Assembly (NCBI GenBank): GCA_030144725.1
Contig: JASKMD010000031.1
Span: 8,066,129-8,130,128, forward strand
From: Haematococcus lacustris
Taxonomy: Eukaryota; Chlorophyta; Chlorophyceae; Chlamydomonadales; Haematococcaceae
Direction of reading: 5' to 3'
Length of the DNA stretch: 64,000 bases
Of the stretch, positions 34,396 through 44,695 are shown in pieces. Position 1 is the first letter of the stretch. Each line of letters starts with the position of its first letter. The notes beneath the pieces were generated by a model, which was not told where the DNA came from, did not search any database, and saw only the letters and a program-made list of their open reading frames with translations. The translations under genes and the position numbers were made by a program.

Positions 34396-36183
34396 AGCGT
34401 TGCCAGCATATGACTGCTGGCTGGTGCGGCCATGATGGCTCACAACCTGAGGTATTGCTTGGTGTTGTGTGGCTGCCAGTGCCTCTGTTAGGACTGCATG
34501 AGGCTCGGCTCATCCACAAGACTGAGCTTGTGCCTATGACAATGGTGTAGCAGCAATGCTTGGCATCCTGTTTGGCAGTCAACTGTTGGCAGCGTGTTGA
34601 TCTCATGCATGTCTAGCAATCATGTGCATGCATCTGTACCCCATGCTTGTTGGCAAGGTCAGTATGCCTTGAATCACATGAACGTCATGAGGGCGTGACT
34701 AAACTATTCTTAAATGTCTTTTAGCAGCTTGAGGAGGGCCCTTGCTTGAGGGACGTTGTTTGATTGCTGGTCACTTGTATTGCTTGCCTCCACTCAGGGT
34801 AAGCAGCACCTTGGCAGGGATGTGATATCACCTAGATGTGGTGATTATGACAGTGGTGATGAGGATGCTTAGACAGCTGAAGGGAGGGGCAATGCTTGCT
34901 GCATCACTCCAATGCACGCTTCATGACCTATCTGGCTCCTGCCTTGCCCAGTCCTGACTTGCTGTGATGGCTCGAACCAACGAAAACGCAAGGCTTTGGC
35001 AGAGCCTTTCATTTCATTTCAAGTGTAGAGCCCCTCAGTTCATATATTAGCACTGACTGTAAATGCACTCCCAGAGGAAGACTTGTGTTCGTTCCATCTA
35101 GTCAAAGGAGATGAGGCAGGCTGCTGTAGTGTTGCAGTACAGTCCCGGTCGTATAGCTGTGGTAATTGCTCCACAAATCACTTCGGGGAAACCCAAGTTG
35201 CCGCCACCGCCGTCTCGAAGCAAATTGCGCAATGGTTCGGAATAAGCGGAAGAGCACCGCCAAACAAAAGCAGGGTCCGGCAAAGAAATTAAAAGGTTCG
35301 ACGTCGACTTGAACGGGTAGTGATTTCCGCGCCGTGTAATCACCCGTGGCTTCTGTTGGTGCCATCACAGCTTCTCGTCCGCCACAAGGCCAGCAACAAC
35401 AAAAATGGATGGATGGATGGAAAACGAAGCGGCGCCAGGTACGGGGACCTATCCCACATACCGTCCCGCCTTCAGTGTCGACACCTTGTGCCTCATCCTA
35501 AAAAAGCTGTCAATGTCCTGATCGTGCTTGCCTGCAGGTGATCAAAGTCCCGGGTGGCGCAGTGCCGCGAGGTTGCAAAAAGTCGCAGCGCAAGATCATG
35601 GCTCACCTCCAGCATAGGGCCCAGGTGCTGCGGGCCTGCTGCAAGGTGGTGTGCTGGCCCAGGGGCAAAGACCAGCGTCGGGGCAGGGTGGTGCTTATGA
35701 CTGAGCACCGCACCAGCCGGGTCAGCTCAGCAGTGAATGGCCAACAGCCCTGTGAGAGCCAGCGAAACAAACGCAAGCCCACCAGGCCTGTGGACTGGAA
35801 ACCCCCAGCAGGGCAGGTGGACCATCAGCTGCTGCGTCCAGCCTGGAGCCAGCAGCGTAACCAGCCAGTGCGGGGCCTAATGTAGTGCCGAGTAGTGGCT
35901 CCGCGCGTCCTGCCACAGGCCCCATGCAGCAACCAGGCAGCCACACAGCCAGCAGCCTCAGAGCCTTGGCCCAGCACTCCCACGCCAGCCAAGTGCAACA
36001 AGCGCACTGAGGCTGAGCATGCAGCTGGGCCCACCCAGCCCACCAAGGGCAAAGGCAAGGGCAAGGGCAAGGCTGCTAAAGCGAAGCCATCACCACAGCC
36101 AGGCAGGTGGCTGGACAGGGACTGCAGTGCAGCGCTGAATATGCAACATATTGGAGAGAGCAGGTGGCCGCCGGCCGCTTGAG
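34396..36183 (+). pseudogene. Fanzor-family copy B1, degenerate
   Basis: Nearly identical to 41784-43558. A possible first exon begins at ATG 35233 with MVRNKRKSTAKQKQGPAKK, a nuclear-localisation-like start, and reaches a stop after about 26 codons unless spliced. Further right come RACCKVVCWPRGK, EHRTSRVSSAVNGQQPC, TAG at 35883-35885 in place of Trp, the lysine-rich linker and the RuvC-III motif RWLDRDCSAALNMQ. RuvC-I is absent, so this copy is an internally deleted element. The first 1.1 kb (34396-35540) is mostly without coding features. Confidence 0.75.
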
Positions 36184-37800
36184 CTGTGCTGGTGGACAAA
36201 CTTGCCTGAGCTGCAACGGAGGCAGAGGCAACGGAACCAGCCCCACCTGATGCACCTGGCAGCAGCCAGCTCAGCCGGCACCTCCCTGGAAGCCAACCTG
36301 CAGCACATCACCGCCACCCTGACCACCTGGGATGCAGTGTGGGAGGTGTGCATGGAACCCAAGAAGGTGAGAGTGAGTTGGTGGGTTATGTATTGGGAGG
36401 TGGTGGGATGGCATGAAGTGAAAGAGTGGATGACTGTGCCATGCTTGACCCGGTGCCACCATGTCAGCCACCCTGTGTGCCTTGTGTGCATGGCTGCAGC
36501 TGTAGGAGGAGGAGATTGCGGAGGTGTTCAGCGCCCCAAGCAGCTGGTGTTCTATTTTAATGCAGCTGGCAGGGGGAGGCTGGGGTGCTGATGCGGTGCT
36601 GCGGGCCTGCTGCAAGGTGGTGTGCATGCCCAGGGGCACAGAGCAGCGTCGGGTCAGGGTGGTGCTTATAAATGAGCACTGCACCAGCCGGGTCAGCTCA
36701 GCAGTGAATGGCCAGCAGCCCTGTGAGAGCCAGCTAAACAAACGCAAGCCCACCAGGCCTGTGGACTGGAAGCCCCCAGCAGGGCAGGTGGACCATCAGC
36801 TGCTGCGTCCAGCCTGGAGCCAGCAGCGTAACCAGCCAGTGCGGGGCCTAATGTAGTGCCGAGTAGTGGCTCCGCGCGTCCTGCCACAGGCCCCATGCAG
36901 CAACCAGGCAGCCACACAGCCAGCAGCCTCAGAGCCTTGGCCCAGCACTCCCACGCCAGCCAAGCGCAACAAGTGCACTGAGGCTGAGCAGGCAGCTGAG
37001 CCCACCCAGCCCACCAAGGGCAAGGGCAAGGGCAAGGCTGCTAAAGCGAAGCCAGCACCACAGCCAGGCAGGTGGCTGGACAGGGACTGTAATGCAGCAC
37101 GGAACATGCAGCGTGTTGGGGAGAGCAGGTGGCGGCTGCTTGAGCTGTGCTGGTGGCCAGAGCAGACAGCTCTGCCAGCCAAGGGCAAGGAGTACCCTGG
37201 CCTGGGCTACAGACGGGTGTGAGACAAGCCACCCAAGGCCCAGCAGCAGCAGCAGCCTGCTGTGGCACAGAAGTGTGCCATCCCCCCTTTTGAGCTGTCA
37301 TCAGCTTATGATTAGTACATGCATGTCATGCCAACTCTGCACTAAAGCCCTCAGGGGTCAGGCAATGCTTTAGGTGGAAGGCGCCCATGCCATGTCCATG
37401 TGCCATGTGCATGGGAACATAACTCCACACAGCACCATCTTGAGTAGTCCCGCTGTTGGTCCCTAGTGGTCCCTAGTAATCTGACTCACATGGAGGCCCT
37501 AGTGGGGGACGAGGGGCTGCTGTAGTGTTCACCTTAGGCGTTACCCACATAGTGTTGATGATATTTATGCAATTAATGCTCAGCTTCTCACAACATTTGA
37601 CATTTTCAGTCTTGTGCTTCAAGGGGCACTGGTTGTCGACGATCACTGATAGTTGGGAGCAGGTCAAAGCAAACAGGGGCAGTCAGAGGCAGGAGACACG
37701 CGGCAGTCTCGATGGAAGCATGGGCGAGGCTGCAAAGTGGAGACATAGACAAGAAACGGAAGCATTGGAGCAACATAGAGCAGTAGCCTGGGATGGCGCC
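36184..37800 (+). pseudogene. Fanzor-family copy B2, degenerate
   Basis: Joined head to tail to B1. It carries the helical insert after RuvC-I (LMHLAAASSAGTSLEANL, then TTWDAVWEVC), a donor-like junction near 36365, a RuvC-II-like piece (QLVFYFNAAG near 36545), EHCTSRVSSAVNGQQPC, TAG at 36854-36856 in place of Trp, RuvC-III RWLDRDCNAARNMQ and the C-terminal ELCWWPEQTALPAKGKEYPG ending at a stop at 37222. About 580 bp of conserved noncoding sequence follows to 37800, shared with 43640-44216. Confidence 0.75.
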
Positions 37801-37869
37801 TGTGAACACGACTCTCCAGCTGGCTAATGATATGTAATGGACCTGTATGTTAATGATATGTAATATGTA

Positions 37870-38013
37870 ATGCATGCTATGGCAACAGCATTGCCACCAG
37901 CATTGCCAGCTAGCCCTCATCCAGCTGCAGCAGCTGAACTTGCTCAGCTGATTGCCCACTGCTTGATGTTAGCTGGCCACTGCCACGGAACAACCACTGC
38001 CTGGAAGGGGTCA
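37870..38013 (+). repeat. 144-bp direct repeat, right copy
   Basis: Identical to 34242-34385. After it the two loci diverge at once. Confidence 0.93.
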
Positions 38014-38396
38014 ATTATTTCTTATTTATTCTGCATGCAGTCTGAGTGTGTGGTAAGGGAGGCACCAACCGTTGCGAATGGCAGGGATATGATCACAGCT
38101 GGATGGACTGCAGCCTCAGCCTGAGATCACCCACCGGTGTAAAGGTCCTGCGGTTGTGCCTTGATGCTGGTGGCCCAGCAGGTGCTGGTGAGCACCTGCA
38201 GAGCGGTGATGCACTGGCATGAGTGGCAGCAAAAGCAGGGGTGGCGCTGGGGTTGAAGTGCATGCCTAAGTACTTAATGATATGTAATGGACCTCACTTC
38301 CGCCCCACTCCGGTTGCCGGCGCTCCGGTTAGATGCCAACCTGATGCACACCCCAACACAGCCACTCCGCTTGGATAATGTAACTAAATCCCTGAG

Positions 38397-41300
38397 ATGC
38401 CCCCGAGGGCGAAATGCAAGCGCCCCGTCTCTCCCACGCGGAGTGCAGCCGGTAAGCCGAGATGCTCAACGACAGGCTAGACTCCCCCGAAGCTAACTGA
38501 CGACGCGACGCAGTGTGCGCCACGCGCCATTGCGACTCCGTGCATCAAATCCTGCCGTGCGTGTGCTGTGCTTTCCCGTGTCTGCAGGTGCCAGTGGCAG
38601 TGGGCAGCAAGTCCAGGGGCAGGGGCAGGCTGTCAAGGTAGTAATTGCAGAGAGGCGCCAGGTCATCAAGGCAGCTCTGCGTGGTCTTGTGGAGGCAGCC
38701 CAGCCTGACCTCAGCCCAGCTGAGGTAGACGCAGTTGTGGCAGAGGTCAACAAGCGTATGACCATGGGCAGCAAGCAGTGTGTCCTGGCAGCAGTCATGA
38801 GCCTGACAGTGTTGCTCCAGTCCTTCCTAGGTCAGCCCACTCCAGGGTTCCCAGCAGCAGCAGGTCCAGCCCCAGGTCCCCCTCCCCCACCTGACCCAGC
38901 CCACCCTCCCTATGCCCACCCCCGCATTCCCACACGCAGCTCCCCCCGCACAGCAGCCGCCCCAGCCCAGCTGCCTCCCCCAGTGCAGCTGGGTATCTGG
39001 GACCCACAGCTGCTGGCACAGATCAGGGACGCCATGGAGCTGCTCACTAAAGCCAGCGTGATTGAGCACATGATGCGTGGCCCGGTGAGGTGGCTGCCTT
39101 TGAGCAGCCCAGCAGTGCCTGGCCGGTGGCCATGCTCCAGCAGCTGGACGAGGAGCATCTGACAGGGGACGGCAACTCCCTCAATGCCAACGCCACCACC
39201 ATCATCACCAGCATCCAGGAGTTCTACACGCACCCAGGGCGTTTCATCCGTTGGTGGTGCAAGGCGGTTGGGGTGGTGGAGGAGGGGTTCAGTAGGGCAA
39301 TGAAGAAGCACTTCCCCCAGCTAGTGCTAGGGCGCCTAGACTACAGCCTGCCTGACAGGCAGCACAAGTGGCGCTTGCCACCCAACAGTGTGTTGCGGCA
39401 GCCTAGGTGGCGGGAAGAGGTGGCAAAGCATCGTAGGCTGCTGGGGCTGCCGGCCACGTGGCGGGAGGGACAGGACTCCATAGGGAAAAGGGGGGCAGGC
39501 AGGCTGCCCATTGAGAAGAGACTTCGCTATGTGCTGTTCGTCAACCGCAGCCTAGAGGGCTGGCAGGCAGCCCATGACACCTGCCCACGCCCCTTCACCA
39601 TGCTCCCCATGGTGGGGGTACGGGCTCGCCACTTCGTGATTGATGACAGGGTGCTGCATGGGGTGTTGACTGACCTGGGCATCACCACCCTCACAAGGCC
39701 CCAGCTTGAGGCAGACAGCCTGCCCCATTGGCAGAAGTTTATCCAGTACAGTCAGCTGCAAAACAGCGGTTGGGAGTTTGCGCGCAGGGTAGAGACCGAC
39801 GGGGTCAGCATCTCAGTTCACTTTGTCCGCAGCCAGGCAGTCACCGAGCCCGTGGAGCTGCCCTTCATAGGGCGTAAGCTCACAGCCACCAGCGACTACG
39901 ACCCTACCACCCACATTGCTGTTGGGGTGGACCCAGGTGTCACCCAGGCCATCAAGGCCGGGCATGCACAGCGGCACCAAGTCACAGGTCAGGTGCTTAG
40001 GCAGTGGGAGTGGGAGCTGAGCAAGGGGCAGCTCAAGCATGACAGCGGGCTTACAAAAGCCAAGCAGAACACAGCCCGTTGGTCAGCTGCCATCCAGCCA
40101 CAGCTGCTGCAGCTGGCAGCTGCCACCCCAGCTGGCACCACCCTGGGCTGCCTCTATGCCCACGTCCTGGCCCTCAAGGCCACCTGGGACGCGCTATGGG
40201 AGGAGTACCTCAGGCCACGCTGGCGCAGGCAGCGGTTGGCGCTGCACCATGCCCAGGAGCGCGTTATTGAGGCGTTCTGCTAGAAGGTATGACCCTGACC
40301 CTGACCCTGACCCTGGCTCTGAATCCGGCCCTGACCCTGACCCTGACCCTGACCCTGACCCTGACCCTGACCCTGACCCTGACCCTGACCCTGACCCTGA
40401 CCCTGACCCTCACCTGACCCTGACCTGACCTGACCTGACCCTGACCCTGACCCTGACCCTGACCCTGACCCTGACCCTGACCCTGACCCTGACCCTGACC
40501 CTGACCCTGACCCTGACCCTGACCCTGACCCTGACCCTGACCCTGACCCTGACCCTGACCCTGACCCTGACCCTGACCCTGACCCTGACCCTGACCCTGA
40601 CCCTGACCTGCAGGTGGTGAATGGGATGAAGTGGGTGTCACGCCACTACTACCACCAGGACAGGGGAGTGGCTGTGTTCCTGGGAGCGGGCAACTTCAGC
40701 CAGGGTGGGTGGAAGGCGGGGGCGGTGCGGGCGGGGTTTCGCAAGGTGGTGGAGCAGCCCAGCAGGCCCAGCGCAGATCCCAGACCTGACCGGCTGGTGA
40801 TTGTGGATGAGTTCCGCACCAGCCGTGTCAGCTCCTCAGTGCATGCACGCCAGCCTTGTGGGCTGCACCTGCCACCTAACCAGCCCAGGCCAGCAGACTG
40901 GGTACCCCCAGCAGGCCAGGTCAACCCGCGGCTGGTGCGCCCAGCCTGGAGCCTGCGGCATGCGAAGTATGTGCGGGGCCTGTCGTGGTGCCATCAGGTG
41001 CCGCCCCCCCCCCCCGCCCCCTGCCCCAGCCCAGGGCCCCCCTGCCCCTGCCCAGGGACCCCCTCCGCCTGCCCAGCCCCCCCCCCCCTCCCTGCCCAGG
41101 CTCCACCTCCCCCTGCCCCTGTCCAGGCCCCCCCCCCTCCACCTGCCCCAGCCCAGGACCCCCCTGCCCCTGCCCCAGCCCAGGCCCCACCTCCCCCTCC
41201 CCCAGCCCAGGCCCCACCACCCGCCCAGGCCCCACCACCCGCTCCCCCAGCCCAGGCCCAGCCCCTCCCTGCAGCACCTGGCCCAGCCCCACCACCCCAG

Positions 41301-41552
41301 GCCCCCCCAGGGGGCAGGTGGCTGGACCGGGACACCAACGGGTGCCTGAACTTGCAGCGCATCGGGGAGAGCAGGCAGCGCCCCATAGAGCTGTGCCGAT
41401 GGGATGACCTTGAGGCTTTGCCCCCCATTGGCAGCGAGTACCAGCAGCGCTACAAGCGGGTCAATGACCGGCTGCCCAAAGGCAGGCAGTGGTTGCACCG
41501 GGCTGCTGAGTACCGGCGGGGCATTGATGGTCGGGCCCGCAACAATGCATAA
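38397..41552 (+). CDS. Fanzor-type RNA-guided endonuclease (TnpB family), nearly intact
   Basis: Exon 1 38397-38451 (MPPRAKCKRPVSPTRSAA, a basic, nuclear-signal-like start, GTAAGC donor, phase 1); exon 2 38588-40286; exon 3 40614-41552. Exon 2 needs one added base in the C run near 39080 to stay in frame. RuvC-I is VGVDPGVTQAI, Asp codon 39930-39932. A RuvC-II-like strand VAVFLGAGNFS lies at about 40668-40694, followed by DEFRTSRVSS (Glu 40809-40811), RGLSWC, a proline-rich insert (about 41000-41310) and RuvC-III WLDRDTNGCLNLQ, Asp 41331-41333. Predicted length about 860 aa. Fanzors are eukaryotic TnpB relatives that cleave DNA guided by an omega RNA. Odd points are a TAG at 40281-40283 just before the intron, and only a few of the zinc-finger cysteines. 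The family call rests on motif order; activity is not shown. Confidence 0.82.
40290..40609. repeat. (CCCTGA)n hexanucleotide repeat in the Fanzor intron
   Basis: About fifty GACCCT units, broken near 40316-40330 and 40411-40440, fill the whole 327-bp intron between exons 2 and 3 (40287-40613). The acceptor CTGACCTGCAG lies right at its end. Confidence 0.95.
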
Positions 41553-41612
41553 GGCCCTAGTAGTTTCACACAGGCTGTCAGCCTTACAAAGCATAATGCT
41601 GTTAGTTTTGAT

Positions 41613-41762
41613 GAGGTGCCCAGTGGTCTGTTGGGAAAGTGCCATCTACGTGGGGTTTGCAGTCATCAAGGGTGCGACCGAGGATGCTACAACATGCTTG
41701 TAGTAGCTGAGTGAGATTACCCACAGGCCGACATGTTGTTCCTTGTTGAATGAGTTTTGTTG
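41613..41762 (+). repeat. Fanzor-element 3' terminal repeat, copy 1
   Basis: Begins 60 bp behind the stop of the nearly intact Fanzor gene and ends with AATGAGTTTTGTT. Matching copies at 22788-22940 and 24517-24581 end at the same place. It is a candidate for the element's right end and, by analogy with TnpB loci, for the omega RNA. That last step is inference. Confidence 0.75.
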
Positions 41763-41783
41763 GCCTGGGAGGGGTCATTGCTT

Positions 41784-44216
41784 TGCCAGCATATGACTGC
41801 TGGCTGGTGCGGCCATGATGGCTCACAACCTGAGGTATTGCTTGGTGTTGTGTGGCTGCCAGTGCCTCTGTTAGGACTGCATGAGGCTCGGCTCATCCAC
41901 AAGACTGAGCTTGTGCCTATGACAATGGTGTAGCAGCAATGCTTGGCATCCTGTTTGGCAGTCAACTGTTGGCAGCGTGTTGATCTCATGCATGTCTAGC
42001 AATCATGTGCATGCATCTGTACCCCATGCTTGTTGGCAAGGTCAGTATGCCTTGAATCACATGAACGTCATGAGGGCGTGACTAAACTATTCTTAAATGT
42101 CTTTTAGCAGCTTGAGGAGGGCCCTTGCTTGAGGGACGTTGTTTGATTGCTTGTCACTTGTATTGCTTGCCTCCACTCAGGGTAAGCAGCACCTTGGCAG
42201 GGATGTGATGTCACCTAGATGTGGTGATTATGACAGTGGTGATGAGGATGCTTGGACAGCTGAAGGGAGGGGCAATGCTTGCTGCATCACTCCAATGCAC
42301 GCTTCATGACCTATCTGGCTCCTGCCCAGTCCTGACTTGCTGTGATGGCTCGAACCAACGAAAACGCAAGGCTTTGGCAGAGCCTTTCATTTCATTTCAA
42401 GTGTAGAGCCCCTCAGTTCATATATTAGCACTGACTGTAAATGCACTCCCAGAGGAAGACTTTTGTTCGTTCCATCTAGTCAAGGAGATGAGGCAGGCTG
42501 CTGTAGTGTTGCAGTACAGTCCCGGTCGTATAGCTGTGGTAATTGCTCCACAAATCACTTCGGGGAAACCCAAGTTGCCGCCACCGCCGTCTCGAAGCCA
42601 ATTGCGCAATGGTTCGGAATAAGCGGAAGAGCGCCGCCAAACAAAAGCAGGGTCCGGCAAAGAAATTTAAAGGTTAGACGTCGACTTGAACGGGTAGTGA
42701 TTTCCGCGCCGTGTAATCACCCGTGGCTTCTGTTGGTGCCATCACAGCTTCTCGTCCGCCACAAGGCCAGCAACAACAAAAATGGATGGATGGATGGAAA
42801 ACGAAGCGGCGCCAGGTACGGGGACCTATCCCACATACCGTCCCGCCTTCAGTGTCGACACCTTGTGCCTCATCCTAAAAAAGCTGTCAATGTCCTGATC
42901 GTGCTTGCCTGCAGGTGATCAAAGTCCCGGGTGGCGCAGTGCCGCGAGGTTGCAAAAAGTCGCAGCGCAAGATCATGGCTCACCTCCAGCATAGGGCCCA
43001 GGTGCTGCGGGCCTGCTGCAAGGTGGTGTGCTGGCCCAGGGGCAAAGACCAGCGTCGGGGCAGGGTGGTGCTTATGACTGAGCACCGCACCAGCCGGGTC
43101 AGCTCAGCAGTGAATGGCCAACAGCCCTGTGAGAGCCAGCGAAACAAACGCAAGCCCACCAGGCCTGTGGACTGGAAACCCCCAGCAGGGCAGGTGGACC
43201 ATCAGCTGCTGCGTCCAGCCTGGAGCCAGCAGCGTAACCAGCCAGTGCGGGGCCTAATGTAGTGCCGAGTAGTGGCTCCGCGCGTCCTGCCACAGGCCCC
43301 ATGCAGCAACCAGGCAGCCACACAGCCAGCAGCCTCAGAGCCTTGGCCCAGCACTCCCACGCCAGCCAAGTGCAACAAGCGCACTGAGGCTGAGCATGCA
43401 GCTGGGCCCACCCAGCCCACCAAGGGCAAAGGCAAGGGCAAGGGCAAGGCTGCTAAAGCGAAGCCAGCACCACAGCCAGGCAGGTGGCTGGACAGGGACT
43501 GCAGTGCAGCGCTGAATATGCAACATATTGGAGAGAGCAGGTGGCCGCCGGCCTCTTGAGCTGTGCTGGTGGCCAGAGCAGACAGCTCTGCCAGCCAAGG
43601 GCAAGGAGTACCCTGGCCTGGGCTACAGACGGGTGCGAGACAAGCCACCCAAGGCCCAGCATCAGCAGCAGCCTGCTGTGGCACAGAAGTGTGCCATCCC
43701 CCCTTTTGAGCTGTCATCAGCTTATGATTAGTACATGCATGTCATGCCAACTCTGCACTAAAGCCCTCAGGGGTCAGGCAATGGTTTAGGTGGAAGGCGC
43801 CCATGCCATGTCCATGTGCCATGTGCATGGGAACATAACTCCACACAGCACCATCTTGAGTAGTCCCGCTGTTGGTCCCTAGTGGTCCCTAGTAATCTGA
43901 CTCACGTGGAGGCCCTAGTGGGGGACGAGGGGCTGCTGTAGTGTTCACCTTAGGCGTTACCCACATAGTGTTGATGATATTTATGCAATTAATGCTCAGC
44001 TTCTCACAACATGTGACATTTTCACTCTTGTGCTTCAAGGGGCACTGGTTGTCGACGATCACTGATAGTTGGGAGCAGGTCAAAGCAAACAGGGGCAGTC
44101 AGAGGCAGGAGACACGCGGCAGTCTCGATGGAAGCATGGGCGAGGCTGCAAAGTGGAGACATAGACAAGAAACGGAAGCATTGGAGCAACATAGAGCAGT
44201 AGCCTGGGATGGCGCC
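41784..44216 (+). pseudogene. Fanzor-family copy B3, degenerate
   Basis: Its left part matches B1 (34396-36183) and its right part matches the end of B2 (37137-37800), without the tandem insert between them, so it may be the simple form of the unit. The short exon at 42612 (MVRNKRKSAAKQKQG) ends at TAG. It keeps EHRTSRVSSAVNGQQPC, TAG 43260-43262 in place of Trp, RuvC-III RWLDRDCSAALNMQ and ELCWWPEQTALPAKGKEYPG. It lacks RuvC-I and is interrupted after the ESRW motif. It starts immediately after the 3' terminal repeat of the intact gene. Confidence 0.78.
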
Positions 44217-44695
44217 ACGCAACAGCAGTGATGGACGCTGAAGGGTGTGGAGGACAGCTGCACTGGCGATATGGTAACACTGTTATTAACAGCCAGGAGC
44301 GACAATAGTCGGCAGTAGGCAAAAGCCAGGAAGGCAGCAGCTAGGCACTGGGCGGGCAGGCAGGAACATTGGGGAAGCATGCAGCACAGGCAGCAGCTAG
44401 GGCAACATGACGCATCCGGCAGCAGCTACCGGCCTTACGGCAACGATGGACTGTAGGTCACAGCGAATGGCAGCAGCCGGGGTGACAGGTTCAGCAGTAC
44501 GGGCTAAATGGCCCGAGACTGCAGGGATCCAGACCACATGGGATTTGCTGAAATGTCGAGTTTGAAGTTCATCAAGCGTAGCTTCAGCAGTAGTGCATCG
44601 CAGCTACTGGTCGCGGTGCGCGCCAATTCATGGACACAGCGGAGTGGGAAAGGAGACCCTCGGGGTGGTTGATTTGTGCACATTGAGCGGATGTT
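44217..44695. other. Upstream of the dynein-related gene
   Basis: No gene recognised between the Fanzor copy and the ATG at 44696; presumably promoter and 5' UTR. Confidence 0.4.

Noticed and set aside
40290..40609. Telomere-like repeat
   Set aside because: The unit is CCCTGA, not the TTTTAGGG or TTTAGGG type of green algae, and it sits exactly within an intron.
40836..41645. 269-codon minus-strand Gly-rich frame opposite the Fanzor exon
   Set aside because: Antisense shadow of the proline-rich insert and RuvC-III exon.
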